Source: Defluviitaleaceae bacterium
Lineage (GTDB): Bacteria; Bacillota; Clostridia; Lachnospirales; WQUN01
Direction of reading: 5' to 3'
NCBI GenBank assembly: GCA_009779755.1
Contig: WRDO01000024.1
Location: 1 to 47,481 of the forward strand
DNA length: 47,481 bases
Both the position numbers and the translations under genes were made by a program. How positions within the stretch are numbered: the stretch's first letter is position 1; each line of letters opens with the position of its first letter. The notes under the pieces were generated by a model that ran no database searches, was not told the DNA's origin, and saw only the letters and a list, made by a program, of their open reading frames with translations. Positions 28,445 through 37,576 of the stretch are shown piece by piece.

Positions 28445-29212
28445 ATGATAAAAAGTGAATTTCCGATTTTGGAATATGACGAAGACAGGAATGCTTTAAT
28501 ACGCCCCGAAAGGATTATTCAACCCATCGACATATCGGAGCGCGTCGTAATTTGCTTCTTCGGTGACGCCATTGAAAAGGTCCTTTCCGAGCATCCCCAT
28601 AAAACCGTTGCGAACATACGGTTCGAGAGCTTTTCTATCCCCGTCTATGAACTGGAATATAAGGGCGAGCGAATAGCGTTGGTGCAGGCAATCGTCGGCG
28701 CACCCTTGGCGGTGGGCCATATCGAGGAATTGACCGCTTACGGATGCAAAAAGTTCATCGCGTGCGGCGGCTGCGGCGTTTTACAAAAGGACATCGCCGT
28801 GGGGCATTTAATCATCCCCGTAACCGCCGTGCGGGACGAAGGCACGTCCTACCATTACGTAAAGCCGTCGAGGGAGATTTTGATGGACAGCCGCGTGGTT
28901 GAAATCATCGAATCCGTTTTACTTGAAAAGAATGTCCCCTTCATCAAGGCAAAGACATGGACGACGGATGCTTTCTACCGCGAAACCCCCGCAAAGGTAC
29001 AGCGGCGCAAGGAGGAAGGCTGCATGACCGTAGAAATGGAAGCCAGCGCCTTCATCGCGGCGGCGCAATACAACCAAGTGGACTTCGGGCAAATCCTGTA
29101 CGCCGGGGACAGCCTGGCCGGGGAGGAATGGGATAACCGCGAATGGACAACCCGTACCGATATCCGCGAATCCGTTCTGCGCTTGGCGTTGGATGTTTGC
29201 CTTAGGTTATAG
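28445..29212 (+). CDS. Nucleoside phosphorylase (purine/uridine phosphorylase family)
   Basis: A 255-residue protein of the nucleoside phosphorylase superfamily. Visible features are VICFFGDAIEKVL, the phosphate/ribose region VGAPLAVGHIEEL, the CGGCGVLQ loop, and VEMEASAFIAAA near residue 195, whose Glu contacts ribose in this family. It lies 16 bases after ruvB and is followed by a terminator, so it may be co-transcribed. The precise nucleoside is not readable from sequence. Confidence 0.85.
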   Translation: MIKSEFPILEYDEDRNALIRPERIIQPIDISERVVICFFGDAIEKVLSEHPHKTVANIRFESFSIPVYELEYKGERIALVQAIVGAPLAVGHIEELTAYGCKKFIACGGCGVLQKDIAVGHLIIPVTAVRDEGTSYHYVKPSREILMDSRVVEIIESVLLEKNVPFIKAKTWTTDAFYRETPAKVQRRKEEGCMTVEMEASAFIAAAQYNQVDFGQILYAGDSLAGEEWDNREWTTRTDIRESVLRLALDVCLRL

Positions 29213-29236
29213 AATACGGCGCGGTGTGCATTAAAA

Positions 29237-29265
29237 AATCCCCTAACCGTCGCGGAAAGGGGATT
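29237..29265. terminator. Bidirectional terminator between nucleoside phosphorylase and Hsp70 genes
   Basis: AATCCCC (29237-29243) pairs with GGGGATT (29259-29265), with an inner CCG/CGG stem. On the leftward strand the stem is followed by a T-run (plus-strand A-run 29233-29238), so it is strongest for the Hsp70 gene; it can also end rightward transcripts. Confidence 0.75.
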
Positions 29266-29288
29266 ACTTATAATTATCAGCGTTTCAA

Positions 29289-30968
29289 CTATACATACAA
29301 TTCATCCACCGAAAGTTCCGTCACCACGCCGTCGGTGCTTAGGCTTCGTGCAGTTACTTTCAACATGTTATCTTGACCGACGTGGAAGATGACCTTTACC
29401 TTTTCCTGCCCGCGCGGGCCTTGGGGGATGCCGCGCAGGGAAGTGCCCGCAAGGCGTTTCATGCCCTCTTGGTTAACGGAAGGGGTCTTTTCGCCGGTTT
29501 TGGGCAGGGTGCTTTCGTATACGACGATGGCCACGCTGGTAAGGTTGTCATGGTTGGTGACGAGGGGTTCGGCGCAGTCGATCGTTAGGCCGTCCTTGGG
29601 GATGTCCTGCCCGGCGGGTACGATTTCGAGGAAGCGGCGGCCGCTGATTTCAAGGCCGAGCGGGTGGATCGTGCGTTCGTGTACCACGGGGCCGCGTACG
29701 GTGGGCATCATGATCATGTTGCAATAATGCGCCGCGCCCTGCGAAATGGAAAGCGCGGGGCTGATGCGCGACTTGAAGGGTTCCTTTTTAAAGCGTTCGG
29801 TGATCTTTTCACCTACATATAAAATAGAGGACGAACCGCCTACGATAAAGACCTCATCGATATCCTTTTCGGTGAGGTTGCCCGCTTCCAAGCAGCGCGT
29901 GACGCACGCGAGGGTTTCGTCGATAAGGTCGGTGACGGATTTACCCTTAAATTTTTCGAAGGTCGTATCGCTGTCACCGAGTGCGTTGACGCGCTTGTGC
30001 GTGAGGAACTGTTCGCGGGTGATTTCCATATTGATGTTTACGATGCGCGGTTCCTGGATGAGCGGCGCGAGCGTGATCTTGGTTGATTTCGTGTGGGAGA
30101 GGCGTTCCTTTGCTTGCGTAGCGGCTTGTTGCAAGCGTACGAGGGCTACCTTTTTTTGCCGTTTGGACACACCGTCGTCAGCATTTTCATCGAAGAGGTC
30201 AACTTCCTCGTTGGTTAATTTTTTAAATTCTTCATAGACGATATCCATAATGACTTTGTCCACGTCGTTGCCGCCGAGGTTGTTGTCACCGTAGGTCGAA
30301 ACGATCGAAATCGTCGGTTCGCCCGTTTCCTCCACTTTAATTTGGAGGACGCAAGCGTCGAAGGTGCCGCCGCCGAAGTCATATACAAGCACCTTTTTGT
30401 CTGCCGATTCGCCCACCGCATAGGAAATGGCCGACGCCGCCGGCTCCAAGCGCAGGAAAACGTTTTCCGGGTCAAAGCCTGCGAGTACCGCTGCGTCGCG
30501 CGTCATTTTCTTTTGCTTGTCGGTGGAGTTGGCGGGGACGGTGATTACGCAGCCGGAAAATTCGCCCGTAATGCCGAGCTCCTCCTGCGCGTATTCGTCG
30601 GCTTTTTGTTTGAGGTGGCCGAGGATTTCCCCCGCGATTTGCTCGGGGGTGAAAGGATATTCCTTTTCATCCACGACAACGCTGATCTTTTGATCGCTGC
30701 CGAGGTACCGCTTAATCGAAAGCACCGTGGAAAGCGGGTAGATAATCGCCGCTTCCTTGGCTTGCACGCCGAAGATACGGGAGAGCTTGTTTTCGTCTTC
30801 GGGATCGGATTCGAATTGGATAGCGGTGGGGAAGATGTTGGAACCGTCAATGGGGATGGTTTGCGCTTCCCCCTCTTGGAAGTTATAGATGCTTACGACA
30901 GAGTTGGTGGTGCCGAAGTCGATGCCGAGGAATAATCCCCGTTCCGTGTCCAGACCGAGTGTACCCAT
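29289..30968 (-). CDS. Hsp70 (DnaK-like) family protein lacking a helical lid
   Basis: A protein of 559 residues from ATG 30968 (AAGGAGG upstream). The ATPase domain has the phosphate-1 motif LGIDFGTTNSVVSIYN, YDFGGGTFD and VGGSSSILYV. A beta-type substrate-binding domain follows, but the protein ends soon after it (SVDELYV), about 60-80 residues shorter than DnaK, so the C-terminal lid is missing. No grpE or dnaJ lies nearby. It is a specialised Hsp70 rather than the housekeeping DnaK. It is divergent from the cupin gene. Confidence 0.85.
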   Translation of the reverse strand: MGTLGLDTERGLFLGIDFGTTNSVVSIYNFQEGEAQTIPIDGSNIFPTAIQFESDPEDENKLSRIFGVQAKEAAIIYPLSTVLSIKRYLGSDQKISVVVDEKEYPFTPEQIAGEILGHLKQKADEYAQEELGITGEFSGCVITVPANSTDKQKKMTRDAAVLAGFDPENVFLRLEPAASAISYAVGESADKKVLVYDFGGGTFDACVLQIKVEETGEPTISIVSTYGDNNLGGNDVDKVIMDIVYEEFKKLTNEEVDLFDENADDGVSKRQKKVALVRLQQAATQAKERLSHTKSTKITLAPLIQEPRIVNINMEITREQFLTHKRVNALGDSDTTFEKFKGKSVTDLIDETLACVTRCLEAGNLTEKDIDEVFIVGGSSSILYVGEKITERFKKEPFKSRISPALSISQGAAHYCNMIMMPTVRGPVVHERTIHPLGLEISGRRFLEIVPAGQDIPKDGLTIDCAEPLVTNHDNLTSVAIVVYESTLPKTGEKTPSVNQEGMKRLAGTSLRGIPQGPRGQEKVKVIFHVGQDNMLKVTARSLSTDGVVTELSVDELYV

Positions 30969-31134
30969 AAAATAATCCTCCTTGGAAGTGGCCTTTGCGG
31001 ATATATACTGCAAAATGCGCACTTTGGTTTACTTATATTACTATTGTTGCCAAAAAAAATCCATCATGCGCAATATACCCTCTTGTCTCATAGGATGGAA
31101 TGAAACGATTCTATCAAACGGAGGTCTCATCACC

Positions 31135-31623
31135 ATGCCAAGACGTATATTCAGGCCACCCCCGAGAATGCCAAACCCACATCCGAACCCGCGCCCGCCG
31201 CATCCGTACCACCCGCCTATGCCGGGACCCGTCAGGCCGTCGTATCCGCCGTTAAGGCCGCACGTGCATCCTACCCCTCCGCCGGAAATGATATTACGCG
31301 ACCACGGTCCGCAACCCTACGTCGTTAACATCAACGCCGCTACGATGCAAAACCGCAATTTCCGCACGGCTTTGTGGACGGGACGCAACTTGCAATTGAC
31401 CGTTATGCTTATCCCGCCCGGGGAAAGCATCGGCCTGGAAGTCCATCCCCATACCGATCAATTCCTGCGCTTGGAAGGCGGGCAGGGGCTGGTGCAAATG
31501 GGGCCGGACCGCAACCATTTGCCCTTCCGCCAAATGGCCTTTGAGGATTCCGCCATATTCGTGCCCGCGGGTACGTGGCACAACCTGACCAAACTTGGCT
31601 TTCTAAAAAGCCCAGTGGCTTAA
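31135..31623 (+). pseudogene. Cupin gene, 5' part, interrupted by the mobile element
   Basis: The N-terminal 152 codons (31135-31590) of a cupin protein. A Pro/His-rich extension (residues 1-50) precedes the cupin fold starting at about residue 55 (LRDHGPQPYVVNI), with metal-site-like LEVHPHTDQFLRL and VPAGTWHN. After codon 152 the frame runs into the element, adds KLGFLKSPVA and stops at 31621-31623. The rest of the gene lies at 41656-41766. CGGAGG precedes ATG 31135 by ten bases. The interrupted product would lose the last strands of the barrel. Confidence 0.9.
31571..31612 (+). other. attL of the integrative element
   Basis: The junction lies at the AA dinucleotide 31591-31592. Left of it is cupin sequence (CCTGACC); right of it is element DNA (ACTTGGCTTT). 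The element side also has a perfect GGCTTT-CTAA-AAAGCC hairpin (31597-31612). The position comes from gapless in-frame rejoining of the cupin with 41656 onward. Confidence 0.8.
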
Positions 31624-31730
31624 AATGTTGCGCTAATAAAGGCTTTTTTGATTGCTAATATTATTCATGGTTATAAGGCAAGCTGAATTTCAATATATTT
31701 TCTTAAAGAATGTATATTGGAGATGAGGGC

Positions 31731-31883
31731 TTGAATGGAAAAAGAGAAGAAAAGAAAATAACCTTGCCAAAAAAGTTGCAAAGGCAAATGTTGAAATTTT
31801 TCTTAAAAACTTCTATACCAAGAATAAAACAAGAAAAACTTGCTCATCTATCTGAAAAATCAGATAGGGGCGATGGAGAATGA
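31731..31883 (+). CDS. Small 50-residue basic protein upstream of the serine recombinase
   Basis: This short ORF starts at TTG 31731 with GGAG eight bases upstream and ends at TGA 31881-31883, overlapping the recombinase ATG by four bases (ATGA). The product is strongly basic (LPKKLQRQMLKFFLK, SIPRIKQEKLA). Translational coupling and proper ribosome-site spacing support real translation. No family was recognised with certainty; a recombination accessory or control role is inference. Confidence 0.6.
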   Translation: MNGKREEKKITLPKKLQRQMLKFFLKTSIPRIKQEKLAHLSEKSDRGDGE

Positions 31884-33454
31884 ATGAACGCGGAAGAAGA
31901 AGTTTAAGTACAGGAATTTATGTAAGGGTATCAACAGACGAGCAAGCACAAGAGGGGTTTTCCATTCGTGCGCAGGTAGAAAAGCTGAAATCTTATGCCC
32001 TGCTCAAGGAATGGGATATTTTTGATATTTATTCGGACGAAGGCATAAGCGGAAAGAATATTGAGGAAAGACCCGCAATAAATCGGCTTATTAATGACAT
32101 TAACGAAGGCAATGTCAACAATGTTCTTGTTTATAAGGTTGACAGACTAACGAGAAGCACTAAAAACTTGCTTGAATTGGTAGAATTGTTTGAAGAATGC
32201 AATTGTGCTTTTAATTCGCTGACCGAATCTATAGACACGGACACGCCAAGTGGTAGGATGTTTTTGAAAATTATCGGAATATTTGCTGAATTTGAGCGCG
32301 AAAATATAACTATGCGTTCTCGTTTAGGCAGGGAACGCAAAGTTAAAGAAGGTTACACTTTAGCGAGTTGGTCTGTGAGTTATGGATATACAAGGATAAA
32401 GGGACAAAAAATACAAATCATACACCCCGGCGAAGCGGAAGTAGTAAAAGAGATTTTTTCCATGTTTCTTGATAAAAATGTATCAATGAATAAAATTGCA
32501 ATAATGCTAAATAAGCGAAAAATTCCGACCAAAATGATGAGCCAGTGGAATTCAAGCACTGTGAGACAAATATTATTGAACCCGACATACGTAGGTAAAG
32601 TGCGTTATTGCACAGATGATGAAGATAGATACTTTGAAGCAGACGGACATCATGAACCCATTATTTCTGATGAAACATTTTACCTCGCAGGAGAAAAGAT
32701 TAAGAACTTACCCAGTAAATCAAGAACTAAAACCCCACGGGAAGAAAGCTATTTTTGCGGGATACTTTATTGCAAGCGATGCAAAGGGAAATTTACCACA
32801 CATAATTATAGAGCCAATAACGACGAAATAACTTACAGTACATCATATAGATGCCGTACAAAGAAATCCTGCGGCGTTGATAAATGTATAAGCCCAGATA
32901 TAAGCCATAAAAAAATGGAAATTGCTTTTTGTGAATACATACAGCGCATAAACGATATTTCAGAAATAGAAGATATTGAGATCGAAGAAAGCACCGAAAA
33001 AGCGGAGCAAATATTATTGAATGATATTGTCAATAATGAGAAAAAAATTGATGTTTTATTGAATAGAAAGAATCAAGCAATGGAGCAGTATATGCAAGGA
33101 CATATTGAATTTGACGAGTACAAACGAATGGTAAGAATATCCAACGAAAATTCCGAAATTATTGAAAACGAATTAGTACGACAAAAAACAGAATTGTCAA
33201 ATTTAATGAAAATCCCAAAAGTGCTACCAGAAGATATTGTTTTAAGTTTACAACAAAACTGGAAACACTTAAGTAACGTAGAAAAAGCAATATTTTTTCA
33301 AAAATTCGTTAATAAAATAATTATAACCGTTGAAAAGGGAAGCGGTATAAGAAGCGTTGTGAGAATTGACAATATTGAATTTCATTCGGACGATTTAATT
33401 AGGAGAGAAAAGGTTCGTGAAAATATTATGGGAGTAAAGGGGTTGATGCGGTAG
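31880..33454 (+). CDS. Large serine recombinase (integrase) of the element
   Basis: A 524-residue site-specific recombinase. The N-terminal resolvase domain has catalytic Ser18 (YVRVSTDEQ) and VDRLTRS arginine motif. A recombinase domain follows, then a zinc ribbon (CGILYCKRCKGKF with later CRTKKSCGVDKC, about residues 290-335) and a coiled-coil-rich C-terminus (about 350-450). It lies next to attL, as expected for the integrase. It should catalyse attB x attP recombination across the AA core. Excision would need a directionality factor, which is not obvious here. Confidence 0.95.
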   Translation: MNERGRRSLSTGIYVRVSTDEQAQEGFSIRAQVEKLKSYALLKEWDIFDIYSDEGISGKNIEERPAINRLINDINEGNVNNVLVYKVDRLTRSTKNLLELVELFEECNCAFNSLTESIDTDTPSGRMFLKIIGIFAEFERENITMRSRLGRERKVKEGYTLASWSVSYGYTRIKGQKIQIIHPGEAEVVKEIFSMFLDKNVSMNKIAIMLNKRKIPTKMMSQWNSSTVRQILLNPTYVGKVRYCTDDEDRYFEADGHHEPIISDETFYLAGEKIKNLPSKSRTKTPREESYFCGILYCKRCKGKFTTHNYRANNDEITYSTSYRCRTKKSCGVDKCISPDISHKKMEIAFCEYIQRINDISEIEDIEIEESTEKAEQILLNDIVNNEKKIDVLLNRKNQAMEQYMQGHIEFDEYKRMVRISNENSEIIENELVRQKTELSNLMKIPKVLPEDIVLSLQQNWKHLSNVEKAIFFQKFVNKIIITVEKGSGIRSVVRIDNIEFHSDDLIRREKVRENIMGVKGLMR

Positions 33455-33494
33455 ACAATTCCCCCTCTTCGGCGATATAAAAGTAGTTTTTTCC

Positions 33495-33529
33495 CTGTCC
33501 CGAACCCCTTTTACAAGTCATCGGGACAG
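33495..33529. repeat. 9-bp perfect inverted repeat flanked by T- and A-runs
   Basis: CTGTCCCGA (33495-33503) and TCGGGACAG (33521-33529) with a 17-base loop. T-run 33487-33492 and A-run 33530-33537 extend the pairing. A second GGCCG/CGGCC hairpin follows at 33541-33557. It lies between the convergent recombinase and DUF6273 genes and may act as a rare-form terminator, but the T-runs are on the wrong side. Confidence 0.6.
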
Positions 33530-33588
33530 AAAAAAAACAAGGCCGTTTTTGGCGGCCTAGAATGCATGGAAAAGCAGTTATTCTATGT

Positions 33589-34326
33589 TCACCAACGCCT
33601 TACTTTCCTCAACATATACAAATCATGGTCTTGGTTTTCAGTTACGTTTCGGACTTCTTGCGGTACCACCTGCATCCGCGCTCGCAAATTCAACCACATC
33701 GCAGGGCGTACGCCGAAGTGATCCGTAACGGTAAAGCCGCCCATTTCAATGGCACCCTTATTAACCCCTGCGCCATGAACAATCAAAACCGAATCGGTTT
33801 TTATTCCGGGCGAACGTAAAACCCACGGAACGGCTTTATTGCATTCATCATAAGCCAACCGCGCATGATTATGTTCATCGAAAACCATGTATCTGTGTTC
33901 ATCGGATTTAATTTTATTTTTTAAATGCCCGCTATCGCCAAAATACCGCACAACTTCCTCAACGCTTAATAAAAAAATCTTATCAATCGTTTCCATACCA
34001 ATCATGCTATTACCCATTGCATACCACGGGTTGTAACTAAAAGGCAATTGAACCGTTTCTATCCACTTCTTGTCCTCTTCCCAAAATTTATGATAGAACA
34101 CACTGTTCAAGTAACGGCGCATCGAACATTCGCGCCATGACGTGGGATGATATACGTTATTATAGTATTTAAAACATACCACTTTTTCACTAATCACCAA
34201 CGCGCATTCATCACGCAAATCAAGCACGCGCCATGTATAACTGCCGAAATCGATTAAACAGTTAGTGGTTATTGTATAGTTATAAAACTGTGGGTATGTG
34301 TCTGTTAATATGAAATGGCTTTCCAT
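33589..34326 (-). CDS. DUF6273-domain protein (element cargo)
   Basis: A protein of 245 residues from ATG 34326 (AAGGG seven bases upstream). It has the DUF6273 pattern: FGSYTWRVLDL, ALVISEKVV, an RYLNSVFY segment, DKIFLLSVEEV, WVLRSPG and FGVRPAMWLNL near the C-terminus. The fold is related to formylglycine-enzyme/C-type-lectin-like folds. No signal peptide is visible. Its function is unknown; as cargo of the element it probably came in by transfer. Confidence 0.75.
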   Translation of the reverse strand: MESHFILTDTYPQFYNYTITTNCLIDFGSYTWRVLDLRDECALVISEKVVCFKYYNNVYHPTSWRECSMRRYLNSVFYHKFWEEDKKWIETVQLPFSYNPWYAMGNSMIGMETIDKIFLLSVEEVVRYFGDSGHLKNKIKSDEHRYMVFDEHNHARLAYDECNKAVPWVLRSPGIKTDSVLIVHGAGVNKGAIEMGGFTVTDHFGVRPAMWLNLRARMQVVPQEVRNVTENQDHDLYMLRKVRRW

Positions 34327-34389
34327 TGTATATCCCTTCTTCGTTAAAAACGATAACTCACGTTCAATCAAACACATGCGTGCGTTGTA

Positions 34390-35019
34390 TCACCCATTAT
34401 TAATTTCCATGATATTTATTAATTCATTATATATATCCCTCTTGCATTCAAGAATCCGTTGATATGCCTTCGATTTCGCTCGCACTTCACTATCAGCACT
34501 TAAGAAAGACGTATTGGTTTTCCACAAATCCAACTTTACGGTGTGTATACCCGAGAGCCCTCCCCCGATGACAATTCGGATAGATGTATCGTAAGCAAGT
34601 TCCTCCGACTGCGAATTCATCCGCCCCCCGCCAATGCCAATCATGCCAACTCTTACCCCAATACCGGCACCCCCGCCCGTAGTAGCGTAACCCCTCGCTC
34701 CATCTACATTTTCAATGTTTTTCAAATCACTAAAGTTATATATTTGCGGGTCTATTTCTTTTTGGGAAGTTCGCACAGCAAATTTTTGCGAATGATAATC
34801 AACCCATAGACCCACATTAGGATCACGAACGGGGTTCTGCATGTAATCTATTGTCACTATTCGTTTTGATATCACGAACCCTGCCGATTCTAATTGCATA
34901 GAATATTCTTCCAGCATTCTCTTTTTTTTTCGTGGAATGATAACCGTCATGTAGATGATTAAATAAAAAAATCCAACGTAAAAAGCAACACCAAGCATAA
35001 TTCCAATAACCTCGCCCAT
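34390..35019 (-). CDS. Membrane-anchored protein with Gly-rich segment (unknown function)
   Basis: A 209-residue protein with one N-terminal membrane helix (about residues 5-28) followed by a basic RKKKR stop signal. The cytoplasmic part has a YDTSIRIVIGG strand, a Gly-rich stretch (ATTGGGAGIGVRVGMIGIGGG) near residues 112-132, and a charged C-terminal helix. GAGAGGAG precedes ATG 35019. No family was recognised. It lies 63 bases upstream of the DUF6273 gene on the same strand and may be co-transcribed. Confidence 0.6.
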   Translation of the reverse strand: MGEVIGIMLGVAFYVGFFYLIIYMTVIIPRKKKRMLEEYSMQLESAGFVISKRIVTIDYMQNPVRDPNVGLWVDYHSQKFAVRTSQKEIDPQIYNFSDLKNIENVDGARGYATTGGGAGIGVRVGMIGIGGGRMNSQSEELAYDTSIRIVIGGGLSGIHTVKLDLWKTNTSFLSADSEVRAKSKAYQRILECKRDIYNELINIMEINNG

Positions 35020-35131
35020 GTTAATGCTCCTCTCTTAAAACCATGATTAATCCTAAATCTCACAGAATTCCGGAATAGTGCTTTAGAATCAACAATGTGA
35101 CACAATATGTATTTTCAATTTTATAACCTAC

Positions 35132-35149
35132 GAAAACGCTTGCGTTTTC
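35132..35149 (+). repeat. Short perfect palindrome followed by T-run
   Basis: GAAAACGC-TT-GCGTTTTC is followed by ATTTTTT on the plus strand. The 195-base gap 35020-35214 holds nothing else I can name. It resembles a terminator, but no rightward gene precedes it. Confidence 0.4.
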
Positions 35150-35214
35150 ATTTTTTATGTGGTAGATTTCCCCTGTCGTGAAACATCTTTAAACGTGTAC
35201 AATTTAGGACGCAT

Positions 35215-35871
<657 letters not shown>

Positions 35872-35900
35872 TTAATTATGTACGTGTTCCGCTTGATACA

Positions 35901-36332
35901 TTAATGGGAGAAATTATAATTTTTTTCGTGTGTAGTAGCAATTTGGGGTGGTACTATATTTCCTCCATTTTTATCAGCTCTTAGTTTTCGTAAATTTTCC
36001 CGTATATCAAAATTGCCTCTTTGTTTGTTGGCAATATTTAACATCTGGCTAATTAACCTTAAATCATATTCAATAAACTTTAATTCTTCTTTTATATATC
36101 CCCGGCGTCCTAGCAAAGGTTTTAACTCCGGTGTTTCCTTCCCAATATATTCGGCACACGGTTTCTTAGTTTTTGAATCATAATATACACGTTCATAATA
36201 TACATTTGATGTATTGCTCTTAGTTTTATATACACCTTTAGGTAACATCGCGAGCTCTTTTTCATACGTTTTTTTTAACAACAAATTCCTCTTTTTTTCT
36301 TCTTCCAACATATTAATAATTACATCAATCAT
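35901..36332 (-). CDS. Hypothetical protein with YIGK motif (element cargo)
   Basis: A protein of 143 residues from ATG 36332 (AAGGG upstream); the ATG at 36359 lacks such a site. The N-terminal helix is rich in Lys/Glu (LEEEKKRNLLLKKTYEKEL). A central patch YYERVYYDSKTKKPCAEYIGKE recalls small DNA-associated proteins, and the C-terminal half is helical and basic. I do not recognise a family. Its neighbour is the resolvase. Confidence 0.55.
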   Translation of the reverse strand: MIDVIINMLEEEKKRNLLLKKTYEKELAMLPKGVYKTKSNTSNVYYERVYYDSKTKKPCAEYIGKETPELKPLLGRRGYIKEELKFIEYDLRLISQMLNIANKQRGNFDIRENLRKLRADKNGGNIVPPQIATTHEKNYNFSH

Positions 36333-36470
36333 ATAATCACCCTTGTTCATATTATACATTTAAATTCGCCTTATGTCAAGATAAAATAGTATAAATGCAC
36401 AATATAAATAACATCGAAAAAAATAAACATGTATTAATTAACAATAAAAACGTTTTTATATTTTAATGTA

Positions 36471-36498
36471 TTGACATTATGAAATTATCATGCATAAT
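36471..36498 (+). promoter_or_regulatory. Sigma-A-type promoter in the AT-rich intergenic region
   Basis: TTGACA and CATAAT are 16 bases apart. The transcript would have a leader of about 155 bases before ATG 36660. The 327-base gap 36333-36659 holds this promoter and the leader described separately. Confidence 0.7.
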
Positions 36499-36547
36499 GC
36501 AGATCACAATGTAGGGCGTTTAATTAATGAAAGGCTTGGTGATTTAA

Positions 36548-36607
36548 ATGAGCATAGAAGATATAAACACATCAATGATGTTTAACGTTGCCCCATCCTT
36601 GATGTAA
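36548..36607 (+). CDS. Possible 19-codon leader peptide
   Basis: ATG 36548 to TAA 36605-36607 encodes MSIEDINTSMMFNVAPSLM. Its codons 14-17 cover the first arm of a hairpin that competes with one sequestering the ribosome binding site of the next gene. Its own ribosome binding site is weak, so translation is uncertain. Confidence 0.3.
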   Translation: MSIEDINTSMMFNVAPSLM

Positions 36608-36657
36608 CCTTATTGTTAATATTAGGGCAACCAACCAATGTCATGAAAGGGGTTGCC
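36587..36657 (+). promoter_or_regulatory. Leader with mutually exclusive hairpins before the 36660 gene
   Basis: Segment 1 GTTGCCC (36587-36593) pairs with segment 2 GGGCAAC (36625-36631). Segment 2 GGCAACC (36626-36632) can instead pair with segment 3 GGTTGCC (36651-36657). Segment 3 overlaps the AAAGGGG ribosome binding site, so the alternative fold would switch translation. This is a translational-attenuator layout; its operation is inference. Confidence 0.5.
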
Positions 36658-36659
36658 AT

Positions 36660-37172
36660 ATGTTCAAATTAAAAAAACGGGATAGGATAAATAATATTGT
36701 GCCGTTTCCATCTGCACATGTTTTAATGGACACAATCTTAAATGGTGATTTGGATAAAGATATTCCACCTGTTAGAGCAGAAATAATTAAAACCTTTAAC
36801 CAAGGTGAAACAGCAATTCACATTGCTTTATTGCAAGAAGGTACTAAACGGGAGCAAGAAGTAACCAAACGGGGCCAAGAAGAAACTAAGCGTAAAGCCG
36901 AAAAAGAAAAAACCAAGCAAGAGTTATATAAATGCCTAGCCACCTTGGTTGAAAAATTGCTGGGAATTTCTAAAATTTGTGTTGTTTTTTTCATATTTAT
37001 TTCTGTTTTTATGGTCATCAGTCTTGTATATCTCGGCGTAAATAATGAAACTACGGGAAACATAGAAAATATTGAGGCGAGTGTGGCAAGCTCAGATCTG
37101 CATGGTGCTATTACTGGATGGATACAAATCGTATTAATGATAGTTCAAATAATAATCCCATTTTTTTTATGA
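36660..37172 (+). CDS. Small membrane protein with charged coiled region (element cargo)
   Basis: A 170-residue protein. The N-terminal half is soluble and followed by a repetitive charged helix (EGTKREQEVTKRGQEETKR, residues about 62-88). Two hydrophobic helices lie near residues 106-128 and 152-170. AAAGGGG precedes ATG 36660 by seven bases. No family was recognised. It is the only rightward gene in the middle of the element and has its own promoter, leader and terminator. Confidence 0.6.
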   Translation: MFKLKKRDRINNIVPFPSAHVLMDTILNGDLDKDIPPVRAEIIKTFNQGETAIHIALLQEGTKREQEVTKRGQEETKRKAEKEKTKQELYKCLATLVEKLLGISKICVVFFIFISVFMVISLVYLGVNNETTGNIENIEASVASSDLHGAITGWIQIVLMIVQIIIPFFL

Positions 37173-37191
37173 CTTTGAAGCAAACCAATTC

Positions 37192-37228
37192 CCCACAAGG
37201 TTATAAAGCTAACCTTGTGGGATTTTTT
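37192..37228 (+). terminator. Terminator after the 36660 gene
   Basis: A perfect 12-bp stem (37192-37203 with 37210-37221, 6-base loop) is followed by a run of six T at 37223-37228. Confidence 0.92.
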
Positions 37229-37259
37229 ATGTACGAAATCAAACAAACAATTAGCAATG

Positions 37260-37574
37260 TTATGTTTGCAACATATCCAAAACAGCCTTAGCTTGTTCAT
37301 TGCCATGCTTGGCAGACCTTTCGAGCCAATACAAACCCCTATCAAAATCATCTTCTTGGGTGTAATACATCGCAACCATCAATTCGGCGTTGGAATCGCC
37401 GTTCAATGCATCGTCTTTTATCTTTGCTATATCTGACACGGTTATTTTGTTGTATTCCGCTTTTGCACTTGCGCTAGAAATGGCTTTCACTCCCAGTTTT
37501 GCAACTTGATATGTGGTTCTTATAGCCGGATGATTTATAACATCCCAAAGACTAAAATTAAAAAATCCTCCCAT
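37260..37574 (-). CDS. Sel1/TPR-like repeat protein
   Basis: A protein of 104 residues from ATG 37574 (AAAGGGG upstream). Residues about 55-100 carry Sel1-like repeats (NGDSNAELMVAMYY, LYWLERSAKHGNEQAKAVL). The start lies two bases past the stop of the coupling-protein gene, so the two are co-translated. It may scaffold mobilization proteins or be unrelated cargo; no further role is evident. Confidence 0.65.
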   Translation of the reverse strand: MGGFFNFSLWDVINHPAIRTTYQVAKLGVKAISSASAKAEYNKITVSDIAKIKDDALNGDSNAELMVAMYYTQEDDFDRGLYWLERSAKHGNEQAKAVLDMLQT

Positions 37575-37576
37575 GG

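Noticed and set aside
36526..36546. A 6-codon ORF before the 19-codon leader ORF.
   Set aside because: Too short and without a clear ribosome site to support separately.
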